NCBI GenBank assembly: GCA_017479425.1
Contig: JAFVCD010000025.1
Location: forward strand, 1 to 64,000
Direction: 5' to 3'
Length of the DNA: 64,000 nt
Source of the DNA: Oscillospiraceae bacterium
GTDB lineage: Bacteria > Bacillota > Clostridia > Oscillospirales > Oscillospiraceae
The notes beneath the pieces are model-generated. The model was not told the origin of the DNA, made no database searches, and saw nothing but the letters and a program-made list of their open reading frames with translations. This document shows positions 1-7,632 of the stretch, one piece after another. Positions within the stretch are counted from its first letter, which is position 1. Each line of letters starts with the position of its first letter. The translations under genes were made by a program, and so were the position numbers.

Positions 1-9
1 TAAGAGTGT

Positions 10-139
10 AAAACACCTTAATCTCCTTAAACTCCTTAAACTCCCGAAACTCACGAAACACATTATATAATAAAATAATATATAAATATATATAATAAGA
101 TAAAGGTCTATCAGGTATTTCAGTTGTTTCAGGTGTTTT
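10..139. repeat. Inverted arrays of a 9-bp unit around an AT-rich core
   Basis: Five consecutive 9-bp units lie at 17-61 (CTTAATCTC, CTTAAACTC, CTTAAACTC, CCGAAACTC, ACGAAACAC). Three units of the same kind lie on the opposite strand at 109-135 (read as CACCTGAAA, CAACTGAAA, TACCTGATA). Between them is an almost pure A/T stretch at 62-104. The outer ends, AAAACACCT at 10-18 and AGGTGTTTT at 131-139, are inverted, so the whole block could fold into a long imperfect stem-loop. No gene is visible. It could be a terminator, an attachment-type site or the edge of an element lying left of the window. The periodicity is seen directly; the role is unknown. Confidence 0.6.
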
Positions 140-171
140 TGCAAATCTGTCCTCTTTTTTATAAATACCTC

Positions 172-202
172 TTGACAAATAATACTATGTATCGTATAGT
201 AT
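172..202 (+). promoter_or_regulatory. Promoter with overlapping PadR-type operator
   Basis: TTGACA (172-177) and TATAGT (195-200) are 17 bp apart and precede the AGGAGGG ribosome binding site of the PadR gene. A dyad ATACTAT-N7-ATAGTAT (182-202) fills the spacer and covers the -10 box. A repressor bound there would block RNA polymerase. Autorepression by the adjacent PadR protein is the natural inference, as PadR regulators commonly repress their own operons. Confidence 0.75.
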
Positions 203-222
203 AATGCGTAAGGAGGGATAGC

Positions 223-534
223 ATGGATGCACAGCTGAGGCGCGGAATGCTGGACGTCTGCGTTCTGCGCTCGCTCACGGGCGGCGAGAGCTATGGCTAC
301 GCCATTATCAAGGACATCTCGCCCTATGTAACTATCTCGGAATCGACGCTGTATCCGATTCTGAAGCGCCTTGAGGGCGCGGGATGTCTCACCGTGAGGA
401 GCGCGGAGCACAACGGCAGACTGCGAAAGTATTACGGCATCACGGAAAAGGGAAGAGAGCGCATTTCGGATTTTCTCACCGAGTGGGAGGATATCATGCG
501 CGCGTACACATTTGTTAAGGAGGGCTTGAAATGA
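223..534 (+). CDS. PadR family transcriptional regulator
   Basis: This is a 103-residue winged-helix regulator of the small PadR type. The typical PadR features are present: a GESYGYAII segment near residues 21-29, a recognition-helix region STLYPILKRLEGAG near 40-53, and a wing ending in YYGITEKGRE. It starts at ATG after AGGAGGG (211-217). Its TGA overlaps the ATG of the next gene (ATGA), so it is co-translated with two HAAS/DUF4097 proteins. PadR-HAAS-DUF4097 operons are common in Firmicutes; the regulator is thought to control envelope-related partners. The ligand cannot be told from sequence. The overlapping dyad upstream suggests self-repression. Confidence 0.9.
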   Translation: MDAQLRRGMLDVCVLRSLTGGESYGYAIIKDISPYVTISESTLYPILKRLEGAGCLTVRSAEHNGRLRKYYGITEKGRERISDFLTEWEDIMRAYTFVKEGLK

Positions 535-1589
535 ACAGGAAGGAATATCTTGACGAGCTTTGCAGGCGCCTGCGCTACGCCTCTGTGGACGAGGCTCAGC
601 GCCTTGTGGCGTTTGTCACGGAGAGCATAGACGACAGGATCGAGGAGGGCATGACCGAGGAGGAGGCAGTCGCCGCCGTCGGCAGTATAGACGACCTCGT
701 GCGCGAGGTCAGCGGCGAGGCGAAGGTCGAGACCTTTACGGACGAGGGCGGGGTCAAGGGCGCCCGCCGCAGGGATTACGTTGTGAGCGCCGACGGAGTA
801 GAGGCGATAGAGGTCACAGAGGGCGGCGGCGACGTAAGCTTCCGGGTCTCGCGCGACGAGAAGATACACGTCCACGTCACGGAATCCGAGCGCCAGCGCT
901 ATATCGTCACGAAGAAAAACGGGCTCGTCAGCGTTACGAAGGAACAGCTCGGCGGCAAGGACATAAATTTCGGCTTCGGACTTTTCGTATTCCACGCGGA
1001 TTTAGGCAATAACACCGACGTTATCGTGGACGTTCCGGACACTCTCCGAGCCGCGATAGACTGCAAGACCGGCTCCGGCGACATCGGCTACGCGCTTAAG
1101 TCGGCGCTTGCCGTCACGCTCACCACCGGCTCCGGCGATATTGACGTCGAGTCCTGCGCCGTCGGCGGAAGGGCTGAGCTGAAAACCGGCTCGGGAGACA
1201 TAAAGATTGACGAGCTGATGGCCGATAGCGTCGAGATAACCGCCGCCTCCGGCGATGCGGACGTAAAGAGCATTACGGCGAAGGCGCTGAAGCTCTCTGC
1301 AATTTCCGGCGATATTGAGATCGACGAGGCGTTCCTCGCGGACAAGGCGGTGGTAAAATCCGTCTCCGGCGACGTTGAGCTGTGCATGGCTTCGCCCTTG
1401 AAGGTCGGCTCCTTTGAGTCGGTCTCAGGCGATCTCAGCATTGAGCTGTACGGCCACGGCGAGGAGTATTCGATCAGCGCAAAATCCGTCTCCGGCGACG
1501 TTGACGCGCCGGCGGGCAATCCCGACGCGCCCAACGCGATCCGCGCCCGCACCACAAGCGGCGACATCAGGGTAGTGATTGCAAAATGA
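531..1589 (+). CDS. HAAS (DUF1700) / DUF4097 beta-solenoid protein, no membrane helix
   Basis: A 352-residue protein of unknown biochemical function. Residues 1-65 form the helical HAAS (DUF1700) domain with the motif IEEGMTEEEAVAAVGSIDD. From about residue 95 to the end is a DUF4097 domain of short beta-repeats: nine SGD-containing turns (such as TGSGDI, SVSGDV, TTSGDI) recur about every 17-23 residues between about 180 and 350. Unlike the next gene, no transmembrane segment separates the two domains, so this copy looks soluble or peripherally attached. It overlaps padR by 4 bp and the following paralogue by 4 bp, and has AAGGAGGG before its ATG. A signalling or envelope-sensing role is inferred from family context only. 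Confidence 0.85.
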   Translation: MNRKEYLDELCRRLRYASVDEAQRLVAFVTESIDDRIEEGMTEEEAVAAVGSIDDLVREVSGEAKVETFTDEGGVKGARRRDYVVSADGVEAIEVTEGGGDVSFRVSRDEKIHVHVTESERQRYIVTKKNGLVSVTKEQLGGKDINFGFGLFVFHADLGNNTDVIVDVPDTLRAAIDCKTGSGDIGYALKSALAVTLTTGSGDIDVESCAVGGRAELKTGSGDIKIDELMADSVEITAASGDADVKSITAKALKLSAISGDIEIDEAFLADKAVVKSVSGDVELCMASPLKVGSFESVSGDLSIELYGHGEEYSISAKSVSGDVDAPAGNPDAPNAIRARTTSGDIRVVIAK

Positions 1590-2446
1590 CGAAATCTGAG
1601 TTTCTCGACGAGCTGTGCCGCCGTATAAAGATGCTCCCGCCGGAGGAGGCGGAGCGGGCGGTCAGCTTCTATTCCGAGGCGATAGACGATAAAGTTGAGA
1701 GCGGAATGACAGAGGAGGAGGCGGTCGCCTCTCTCGGCTCAATGGACGATATAGTGCTCCAGGTGGAGAGCGCCGCGCTGAAAAGCACGCCTCAGCAGAA
1801 AAAAGTGGGGAAGAAGGCGATTAAAACCCTGCTTGCGATTGCAATTGTGGTGATTATCGCGGCTTCCGTCGCGTTCGCCGCCGGTGAACTTGTGTCGTTT
1901 TTTACAAGTGATATAACAGCCGTTCCCGAGCCGCTTGAGCTTTCGCCCAATGATGTGGCGGTGATTTCGGTCGAATCGGTATCCGGCGATATAACGATCA
2001 CAGAAAGCCCGGACGAACGTATCCACGTCGATGCGGGCAAGGGCTATGAGGTCGTGCGAGGCGTTACGCTTTCAGTCAAGCCGCACGGCGCCGGCCCCAT
2101 TTACGGCTCGAATCCGGTTACAGTCAGACTACCGAAGGGATACGCGCCCACACTCGCGCTGATGACTGTCAGCGGAAAAATAAGCGTCGGGGCAGATTGC
2201 TCCGCGGTGAACGCGGATATTGTTTCGGGAGATGTGATTTTTGAGAACGTCAGCGCCGGAAATATAGACATCACCTCCGTCTCCGGCTCGGCCACCGGCA
2301 CTCTCGACGCCAGACGCGAGGATTACCTTGTGCTGTTCAGCTCCGTTTCAGGCTCGAACAACGTAACTACGTATGAGCCTCAGCCCTTTGAGTACAGGCT
2401 GAGCTTCGAGTCGATCTCCGGAAACCTGAATATTAGCTTCAAATAA
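1586..2446 (+). CDS. HAAS (DUF1700) / DUF4097 membrane protein
   Basis: A 286-residue paralogue of the preceding gene. Residues 1-62 are a HAAS domain (ESGMTEEEAVASLGSMDD). A single hydrophobic helix lies at about 75-98 (LLAIAIVVIIAASVAF). Residues 110-286 form a shorter DUF4097 domain with VSGDITI and VSGKISV turns. The expected topology is cytoplasmic HAAS and exported beta-domain. It is the last gene of the padR operon, which ends at the hairpin 2451-2479. The family's mechanism is not established; an envelope-stress or signalling scaffold is plausible. Confidence 0.85.
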   Translation: MTKSEFLDELCRRIKMLPPEEAERAVSFYSEAIDDKVESGMTEEEAVASLGSMDDIVLQVESAALKSTPQQKKVGKKAIKTLLAIAIVVIIAASVAFAAGELVSFFTSDITAVPEPLELSPNDVAVISVESVSGDITITESPDERIHVDAGKGYEVVRGVTLSVKPHGAGPIYGSNPVTVRLPKGYAPTLALMTVSGKISVGADCSAVNADIVSGDVIFENVSAGNIDITSVSGSATGTLDARREDYLVLFSSVSGSNNVTTYEPQPFEYRLSFESISGNLNISFK

Positions 2447-2450
2447 AATA

Positions 2451-2479
2451 AATCCCACGGCCGTTTGACCGTGGGATTT
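2451..2479. terminator. Bidirectional intrinsic terminator
   Basis: AAATCCCACGG and CCGTGGGATTT pair around a short loop between the convergent ends of the HAAS/DUF4097 gene and rplA. A/T runs on both sides allow it to serve both operons. The stem is nearly the same as that of the terminator at 20102-20129. Confidence 0.85.
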
Positions 2480-2499
2480 GAATTTTTATCGGGGTGCGA

Positions 2500-3186
2500 T
2501 CAGATCTTTGCGACGATCTTCACGCCGGGGCCCATGGTGCTGGCGGTGACGCAGGACTTGATGTACTGGCCCTTTGCAGCAGCGGGCTTAGCCTTGATGA
2601 TGGCGTCCATAAGGGTGTTGTAGTTCTCAGTGAGCTTCTCAGCACCGAAGGAAACCTTGCCGATGGGGCAGTGGATGATGTTGGTCTTGTCGAGACGATA
2701 CTCGATCTTACCGGCCTTGACCTCGGCAACAGCCTGAGCAAGGTTCGGGGTGACGGTGCCGGCCTTGGGGGAGGGCATAAGACCCTTCGGACCGAGAACC
2801 TTACCGAGACGACCGACAACGCCCATCATGTCGGGAGTTGCGATAACGACGTCAAAATCAAACCAGTTTTCCTTCTGGATCTTCTCGACCATGTCCATGG
2901 AGCCTGCATAATCAGCGCCGGCGTTCAGTGCCTCTTCCTTGCGCTCATCCTTGCAGAATACGAGAACGCGGCGGGTCTTACCGGTGCCGTGGGGAAGAAC
3001 GACGGCGCCGCGAACCTGCTGGTCTGCGTGACGGGAGTCAACGCCGAGCTTAACGTGAAGCTCAACGGTCTCGTCAAACTTGGCCTTGGAAGCCTTGGTG
3101 ACAATGTCAAATGCCTCGGTGGGCTCGTAGGAAACAGCTCTGTCAATGAGCTTCTGAGCTTCCTTATAATTCTTACCTCTGAACAT
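2500..3186 (-). CDS. rplA: 50S ribosomal protein L1
   Basis: A 228-residue L1 protein of normal length, forming the L1 stalk of the large subunit and binding 23S rRNA; in many bacteria it also represses its own operon. Seen in sequence: the N-terminal [13 protein letters not shown] start, the VVLPHGTGK segment, the [18 protein letters not shown] signature, and the C-terminal [17 protein letters not shown]. It follows rplK by 4 bp in the same operon. In most bacteria rplJ-rplL follow; here transcription meets a terminator 20 bp beyond the stop. Confidence 0.98.
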   Translation of the reverse strand: MFRGKNYKEAQKLIDRAVSYEPTEAFDIVTKASKAKFDETVELHVKLGVDSRHADQQVRGAVVLPHGTGKTRRVLVFCKDERKEEALNAGADYAGSMDMVEKIQKENWFDFDVVIATPDMMGVVGRLGKVLGPKGLMPSPKAGTVTPNLAQAVAEVKAGKIEYRLDKTNIIHCPIGKVSFGAEKLTENYNTLMDAIIKAKPAAAKGQYIKSCVTASTMGPGVKIVAKI

Positions 3187-3190
3187 ATTC

Positions 3191-3619
3191 TCAGCCCTCC
3201 TCTACTACGATGCCCATGCTGCGGGCGGTGCCGCTGATCATGCTGATGGCGGCCTCAAGGGAGCCCGCGTTGAGATCCTTCATCTTGGTCTCGGCGATCT
3301 TCTGAATCTCGCTCTTCTTGAGGCGAGCGACCTTATCGCGCTGGGGAACGCCCGAGCCCTTCTCGATGCCGGCGGCCTTCTTGAGAAGAACGGCGGCGGG
3401 AGCGGACTTTGTGACGAAGGTGAAGCTGCGGTCGGAGTAAACTGTGATTACGACAGGGGTGATAAGACCCATATCGGCCTTGGTACGCTCATTGAATTCC
3501 TTGGTGAAAGCACCGATGTTAACGCCGTGCTGGCCGAGTGCCGGACCTACGGGAGGAGCCGGGGTTGCTCTGCCGGCAGGGATCTGAAGCTTGATGATTC
3601 CTGTAACTTTCTGTGCCAC
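3191..3619 (-). CDS. rplK: 50S ribosomal protein L11
   Basis: A 142-residue L11, part of the GTPase-associated centre. The N-terminal [22 protein letters not shown] and [17 protein letters not shown] segments are diagnostic. The start is GTG, preceded by AGGAGGTT at proper spacing. The 105-bp gap to nusG upstream contains a 6-bp hairpin GCTGAC-AATGC-GTCAGC (3680-3696) that could be part of a leader where L1 or L11 levels are controlled, though nothing proves this. Confidence 0.98.
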   Translation of the reverse strand: MAQKVTGIIKLQIPAGRATPAPPVGPALGQHGVNIGAFTKEFNERTKADMGLITPVVITVYSDRSFTFVTKSAPAAVLLKKAAGIEKGSGVPQRDKVARLKKSEIQKIAETKMKDLNAGSLEAAISMISGTARSMGIVVEEG

Positions 3620-3679
3620 TTTCGTGAACCTCCTAATATAGATGTGGTTAGGCGAATTTCCTTTGAAACTCTCCCACGT

Positions 3680-3696
3680 GCTGACAATGCGTCAGC
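3680..3696 (-). other. Small hairpin in the nusG-rplK intergenic leader
   Basis: A 6-bp stem with a 5-base loop lies in the transcribed gap between nusG and rplK. It has no T-run and so is not an intrinsic terminator. It could be a processing or ribosomal-protein binding element; this is only a possibility. Confidence 0.3.
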
Positions 3697-3724
3697 TCAT
3701 GCGGTTTTACGCTTGCGATCAAAT

Positions 3725-4249
3725 TCAGTCCTTGATAAGCTCGATCTGATCAAATTCGAGCTCAATGGGCGTCTCACGCCCGAACATGGAAACGACGACT
3801 CTTGCAGTCTCCTTTTCCATATCGATCTCCTCGACGGTTCCGAAGAAGCCCTCGAGAGGTCCGTCCGCAACCCTGACGTTGCTGCCGACCTCGAAATTCA
3901 CGACGACGTCGTGCTTCTCGACGCCGAGAGCGGCGATCTCCTCGTCGGTGAGGGGGATGGCGTTGTTGCCGCTGCCGACGAAGCCCGTAGCTCCGCGGGT
4001 GTTGCGAACAAGGTGCCAGCTCTCGTCGGTGAGGATCATCTTTACGAGGACGTAGCCGGGGAATACCTTTCTCTCGACGGTCTTAGCGACGCCGTCTTCG
4101 ATCTCGGTAACGGTCTCCAGCGGGATGTTGACCTCGTGGATAAGATCGGTCATCTTACGGTTTTCGGCGGATTTCATGATCGTGTCGGCTACGGCATTTT
4201 CGTAGCCGGAGTAGGTATGGACTACATACCACTTTGCCTCATCTGCCAT
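3725..4249 (-). CDS. nusG: Transcription elongation/termination factor NusG
   Basis: A 174-residue NusG that binds RNA polymerase and modulates pausing and Rho- or ribosome-coupled transcription. The N-terminal NGN domain starts KWYVVHTYSGYENAVADTI and contains VKMILTDESWHLVRNT. The KOW domain near residues 125-155 has VRVADGPLEGFFGTVEEID. It lies 11 bp after secE, the standard bacterial order secE-nusG-rplK-rplA. Confidence 0.98.
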   Translation of the reverse strand: MADEAKWYVVHTYSGYENAVADTIMKSAENRKMTDLIHEVNIPLETVTEIEDGVAKTVERKVFPGYVLVKMILTDESWHLVRNTRGATGFVGSGNNAIPLTDEEIAALGVEKHDVVVNFEVGSNVRVADGPLEGFFGTVEEIDMEKETARVVVSMFGRETPIELEFDQIELIKD

Positions 4250-4260
4250 CTCGAGCCCTC

Positions 4261-4476
4261 TTAGAAAAGCTTGATGATGATCTGAATGAGGTTGGAAGCA
4301 AGCCAGTCAAATGCCCAGATAACAACGCCCGAGGCGATGATCGAAGCAAAGACCACGGCGGAGTTGTTGACCACCTGCTTGCGGGAAGGCCAGACGACTT
4401 TTTTAAGCTCTGCCTTCATACCACGCCACCAGTTGGCGAGGCGCTCGGTGAACTTTTTCTTCTCAGCTGTTGCCAT
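4261..4476 (-). CDS. secE: Preprotein translocase subunit SecE
   Basis: A 71-residue single-span SecE, the short Gram-positive form that stabilises SecY. A basic N-terminal segment (LANWWRGMKAELKKVVWPSRKQVVNN) is followed by one hydrophobic helix at about residues 40-65. It sits between rpmG and nusG as usual; the tRNA-Trp gene often found in this cluster is absent. Confidence 0.95.
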   Translation of the reverse strand: MATAEKKKFTERLANWWRGMKAELKKVVWPSRKQVVNNSAVVFASIIASGVVIWAFDWLASNLIQIIIKLF

Positions 4477-4497
4477 TAGAATTGACTCCTTTTTCCC

Positions 4498-4659
4498 TTA
4501 CTTCGTCTCTGAATGCACGGTGTGCTTACGGCAGAAACGGCAGTACTTGTTGAGCTCGAGCTTGTTCGGAGTGTTCTTCTTGTTTTTGGTCGTGTTGTAG
4601 TTTCTCTGCTTGCACTCGTTGCAGCGGAGAACGACCTTGACTCTGTTTTCAGCAGCCAT
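4498..4659 (-). CDS. rpmG: 50S ribosomal protein L33
   Basis: A 53-residue L33 with two Cys pairs, CNEC and CRFC, the zinc-binding form. The sequence [21 protein letters not shown] is typical. The start at 4659 is chosen because an AGGAGGT ribosome binding site lies just upstream; longer in-frame extensions would run through the promoter. It is the first gene of rpmG-secE-nusG-rplK-rplA. Confidence 0.96.
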   Translation of the reverse strand: MAAENRVKVVLRCNECKQRNYNTTKNKKNTPNKLELNKYCRFCRKHTVHSETK

Positions 4660-4749
4660 TTTTCGGCACCTCCTATATAATTTGCCTCCCTGCTTTGGAT
4701 TGAGATTTTGGGCGCGCAGAATGCACCCATAGCTCGACAGGTAACACTG

Positions 4750-4778
4750 ATTATAGCAAAGAGAAATCGAAAGGTCAA
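4750..4778 (-). promoter_or_regulatory. Promoter of the rpmG-secE-nusG-rplKA operon
   Basis: On the minus strand TTGACC (4773-4778) and TATAAT (4750-4755) are exactly 17 bp apart. The transcript would have a leader of about 80 bases before rpmG. Confidence 0.85.
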
Positions 4779-4801
4779 GCACTATTTTATAAAATTTTTC
4801 G

Positions 4802-4830
4802 TTGCAAACCGCGGCTTTACAAGCTATAAT
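4802..4830 (+). promoter_or_regulatory. Promoter of ruvX
   Basis: TTGCAA (4802-4807) and TATAAT (4825-4830) are spaced by 17 bp, 29 bp ahead of the ruvX start. It diverges from the ribosomal protein promoter. Confidence 0.8.
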
Positions 4831-4859
4831 CACGAAAAAGACCATTTAGGAGTGACGAT

Positions 4860-5267
4860 ATGAGAATTCTTGCAGTCGATTACGGCGATCAGCACACCGG
4901 ACTTGCGTTTTCAGACCCCATGGGCATCATCGCGGGCGAGGCGTTCACCGTTGACGAGTGGAATCCCGAGCGCCTTGCCGACCGCATAGCGGAGGAGGTG
5001 CGCGCGAGAAAGGTGGAGCGCATAGTCCTCGGCTACCCGCTGAATATGGACGGCTCCGCCGGCCCGAGAGCGGAAAAGAGCCTCGAATTCAAGGCGCTGC
5101 TCAGTGAGAAAACCGGCATTGAGCCCGTTATGTGGGACGAGCGGAGAACGACGGTCGACGCGCACCGCATAATAAGCGACAACGGCCGCCACGGCAAAAA
5201 GCGCAAGCAGATAGTCGACGCCGTCGCCGCGACGCTTATTTTAGAGGGCTATCTCGGCTCAATCTGA
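4860..5267 (+). CDS. ruvX: Putative pre-16S rRNA nuclease / Holliday junction resolvase (RuvX/YqgF)
   Basis: A 135-residue RNase H-fold nuclease of the YqgF/RuvX family, implicated in 16S rRNA 5'-end maturation and sometimes in Holliday junction resolution. Visible motifs are AVDYGDQHTGLA at residues 5-16 with the catalytic Asp, the conserved LGYPLNMDGSAG, WDERRTTVDA, and a C-terminal DAVAATLIL with the last acidic residue. Length is normal. AGGAG lies 8 bp before ATG. It appears to be a single-gene unit followed at once by a new promoter. Confidence 0.93.
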   Translation: MRILAVDYGDQHTGLAFSDPMGIIAGEAFTVDEWNPERLADRIAEEVRARKVERIVLGYPLNMDGSAGPRAEKSLEFKALLSEKTGIEPVMWDERRTTVDAHRIISDNGRHGKKRKQIVDAVAATLILEGYLGSI

Positions 5268-5286
5268 CTGTTTTCGACATATTAGC

Positions 5287-5315
5287 TTGAAAGCCGATTT
5301 TCTATATGGTATAAT
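5287..5315 (+). promoter_or_regulatory. Promoter of the STAS-kinase/ChrA operon
   Basis: TTGAAA (5287-5292) and TATAAT (5310-5315) with a 17-bp spacer. Because the promoter lies here, an upstream in-frame extension of the next gene from 5287 cannot be the translated start. Confidence 0.8.
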
Positions 5316-5352
5316 ATCTTATTACTATAATTTTTTGCTTGGGGTGTTCAGA

Positions 5353-6531
5353 ATGAAGTATATTGAATCAAAGCTCGAAAACGGCAGAGCCACAATCTAT
5401 CTTATCGGCAACGTGGATTCCTCCAACGCCGCCGCTGTTGAGGCGGAGGTGAACGAGGCGAAGGGCGACGCGAAGAGCGTGACTGTAGACTGTGACAGAC
5501 TTAACTATATCTCCTCGGCAGGACTGAGAATAATTCTCCGCCTCAAAAAGGCGATCGGGGACACAGAGCTCATAAATGTTTCCTCCGATGTCTACGAGGT
5601 TTTCGAGATGACCGGCTTTACAGAGATGATGGACATAAAAAAGGCGTTCCGCAAAATCTCCGTAGAGGGCTGCGACGTCATAGGAACCGGCGCGAACGGC
5701 AAGGTGTACCGCATCGACCCCGATACCATCGTCAAGGTCTATTACAAGGGCGACGCGCTTGAGGAGATTAACCGCGAGCGCGAGCTTGCGCGCACCGCTT
5801 TCGTGCTCGGCGTTCCGACCGCCATTCCCTACGATGTAGTTCAGGTCGAGGGCGGCTATTACGGCTCTGTTTTCGAGCTTCTGAGCGCGAAGAGCTATCA
5901 GGACTATCTTCTCTCCGGCGAAAAGACTCCGGAGGAGATCGCAAAGATGGGCGTTGAGGTGCCGAGAACCGTCCACGCCACCGAGCTCACTAAGGGCTCG
6001 CTTCCGCGAATGGACAAGCTGTGCCTTGAGAGAGCGGAGAACATCGCAAAGTATCTCGACAAGGAGAGCGCGGACAAGTTCATTGCGCTCGCAAAGGCGC
6101 TTGAGCCGGACTTCCATATGCTCCACGGCGATTTCCACATCAAGAACGTCATGGTGCAGAACGGCGAGAGCCTGCTCATTGATATGGACACGCTCGCTGT
6201 CGGCGATCCGGTGTTCGAGTTCGCGGGAATCTACCTCGCCTACATCGGCTACGCGGAGCTTGACAAGAATAACCCGAAGGAGTTTTTCAAGCTCGACTAC
6301 TCCGTAACGAGCAAGCTCTGGGAGGAAACCTTCAAGGATTACTTTGCCGGCAAGCCTGAGGACGTCCTCGAGCGCAACCTCAACAGGATCATGCTCATCG
6401 CAAACGGCAGAATGATCCGCCACAGTGCAAAGCACATAGACGAGGAGGAGATCGAGAGGGCGCGCTTTGAGAGAGCTGTTCAGAACGTCACCGAGCTTCT
6501 CAAGAAGGTCGATTCGCTTCCGCTCGAATAA
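5353..6531 (+). CDS. STAS domain fused to an aminoglycoside phosphotransferase-like kinase
   Basis: A 392-residue two-domain protein. Residues 1-100 are a STAS (anti-anti-sigma factor-like) domain with LNYISSAGLRIILRLKKAIG, where the serine normally phosphorylated in such antagonists is present. Residues 108-390 are an APH/choline-kinase-like fold, resembling the TIGR02172 family, with a GTGANGKVYRI nucleotide loop near 113, HGDFHIKNVM (catalytic loop) near 258 and LIDMDTL (metal site) near 275, so it looks catalytically competent. The substrate is unknown. The ATG at 5353 lies about 30 bp after the probable transcription start. Its stop overlaps the first ChrA gene by 1 bp, which suggests linked function, perhaps regulatory. 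Confidence 0.85.
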   Translation: MKYIESKLENGRATIYLIGNVDSSNAAAVEAEVNEAKGDAKSVTVDCDRLNYISSAGLRIILRLKKAIGDTELINVSSDVYEVFEMTGFTEMMDIKKAFRKISVEGCDVIGTGANGKVYRIDPDTIVKVYYKGDALEEINRERELARTAFVLGVPTAIPYDVVQVEGGYYGSVFELLSAKSYQDYLLSGEKTPEEIAKMGVEVPRTVHATELTKGSLPRMDKLCLERAENIAKYLDKESADKFIALAKALEPDFHMLHGDFHIKNVMVQNGESLLIDMDTLAVGDPVFEFAGIYLAYIGYAELDKNNPKEFFKLDYSVTSKLWEETFKDYFAGKPEDVLERNLNRIMLIANGRMIRHSAKHIDEEEIERARFERAVQNVTELLKKVDSLPLE

Positions 6532-7088
6532 TGGAAAAGCTCAGAAGGCTGGGAAGTATTTTTCTGACCTTTTTCAAGATCGGCGCCTTTACCTTCGGCT
6601 CGGGCTGGAGCGTACTCGCTCAGCTTGAGCAGGAATACATACAAAAGCGCAGGGAGATATCAAAAGAGACCCTGCTCGAGATCATGACCGTCGGAAAGAG
6701 CGTTCCCGGCATTATGATAACAAACGTCAGCATGCTGATGGGTATGGAGCTGGCGGGGCCGCCTGGCGGAATTGCCGCCGTAGTCGGGCTTACGTCTCCG
6801 GCGGTGATAATCCTCTCCGGCGTGGCATACTTTTACGATTTTATCAAGGGAAACTTCTGGTTTGCCGCTGCGATGAAGGGCGTTTCCGCCGCGGTCATCG
6901 CAATCGTCCTCTCCGCGGCGCTGAGCCTCGGCAGAGAGGCGTTCAAGGAGAAGCTTGCGATTATCATCTGCGCTGTCGCCTTCCTGCTCGGACTGTTCAC
7001 CGATATCTCCAATATTCTGATGATCGCCGCCGGCGTTGTCATCGCGCTTATCTGGATAGGCGTTGAGAAGGCGGGTGAGAAGAAGTGA
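6531..7088 (+). CDS. Chromate transporter family protein, first half-protein
   Basis: A 185-residue ChrA-domain membrane protein, half the length of the classic fused ChrA. It has KIGAFTFGSGWSVLAQLEQEYI at residues 13-34 and several hydrophobic helices. Members exchange oxyanions such as chromate and sulfate, but the substrate of the short Firmicutes pairs is usually untested. It starts 1 bp inside the preceding stop and its TGA overlaps the GTG of its partner. Confidence 0.88.
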   Translation: MEKLRRLGSIFLTFFKIGAFTFGSGWSVLAQLEQEYIQKRREISKETLLEIMTVGKSVPGIMITNVSMLMGMELAGPPGGIAAVVGLTSPAVIILSGVAYFYDFIKGNFWFAAAMKGVSAAVIAIVLSAALSLGREAFKEKLAIIICAVAFLLGLFTDISNILMIAAGVVIALIWIGVEKAGEKK

Positions 7089-7621
7089 TTTTTATCGAGC
7101 TTTTCATCTCGTTTATGAAGATCGGCTTCACCTCCTTCGGCGGCATGAGCATGGTGCCGCTCATTCTGGAGGAGATGCAGGCGCACGGCTGGATGAATGC
7201 CGAGGATCTCACAAATCTCATCGCCATCGCGGAGATGACGCCCGGCTCGCTCGGAGTAAACTGCGCCACCTTCGCCGGAACGCAGAGTGCCGGAGTCTTA
7301 GGCGGCATTGTCGCCGTCGCCGGGGTGCTGACGCCGGCGTTTACGCTGACGCTCGCGGTGGGAATCTTCTTTGCAAGGTTCAGAAAGAGCAGCGTTGTGA
7401 CCCACCTGCTGAGGGTGATCAAGCCGATCTGCGTGGCGATGATCTTCAACGTTATCATCACGCTCGGCAGGGATACGTTTTTTCCCGGCGCGGGCGTGGA
7501 CTTTTACGCCATTGCGATATTTGCCGCGGCGTTTGCTATGCTGAAATTCTTTAAGCTCAGCATACCGACTGTTATTGTGACGGGTGCGGCGCTGGGACTT
7601 TTGTGCTACGGAATTCTTTGA
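7085..7621 (+). CDS. Chromate transporter family protein, second half-protein
   Basis: A 178-residue partner of the preceding half ChrA. The family motif FMKIGFTSFGGMSMVPLI is at residues 10-27 and EMTPGSLGVNCATFAGTQ at about 50-67, where the first half-protein has the corresponding KSVPGIMITNVS. It starts with GTG overlapping the upstream TGA. The two chains together would give the approximately 10-helix transporter as a heterodimer. Substrate uncertain. Confidence 0.88.
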   Translation: MIFIELFISFMKIGFTSFGGMSMVPLILEEMQAHGWMNAEDLTNLIAIAEMTPGSLGVNCATFAGTQSAGVLGGIVAVAGVLTPAFTLTLAVGIFFARFRKSSVVTHLLRVIKPICVAMIFNVIITLGRDTFFPGAGVDFYAIAIFAAAFAMLKFFKLSIPTVIVTGAALGLLCYGIL

Positions 7622-7632
7622 GGAGTAATACT

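Noticed and set aside
1-160. CRISPR array at the left edge
   Set aside because: The units are 9 bp with no spacers of constant length, are inverted halfway, and no cas gene is nearby.
4660-4845. N-terminal extension of rpmG giving a 115-codon protein
   Set aside because: It reads through the operon promoter and leader; the 53-codon form has the AGGAGGT site and the normal L33 length.
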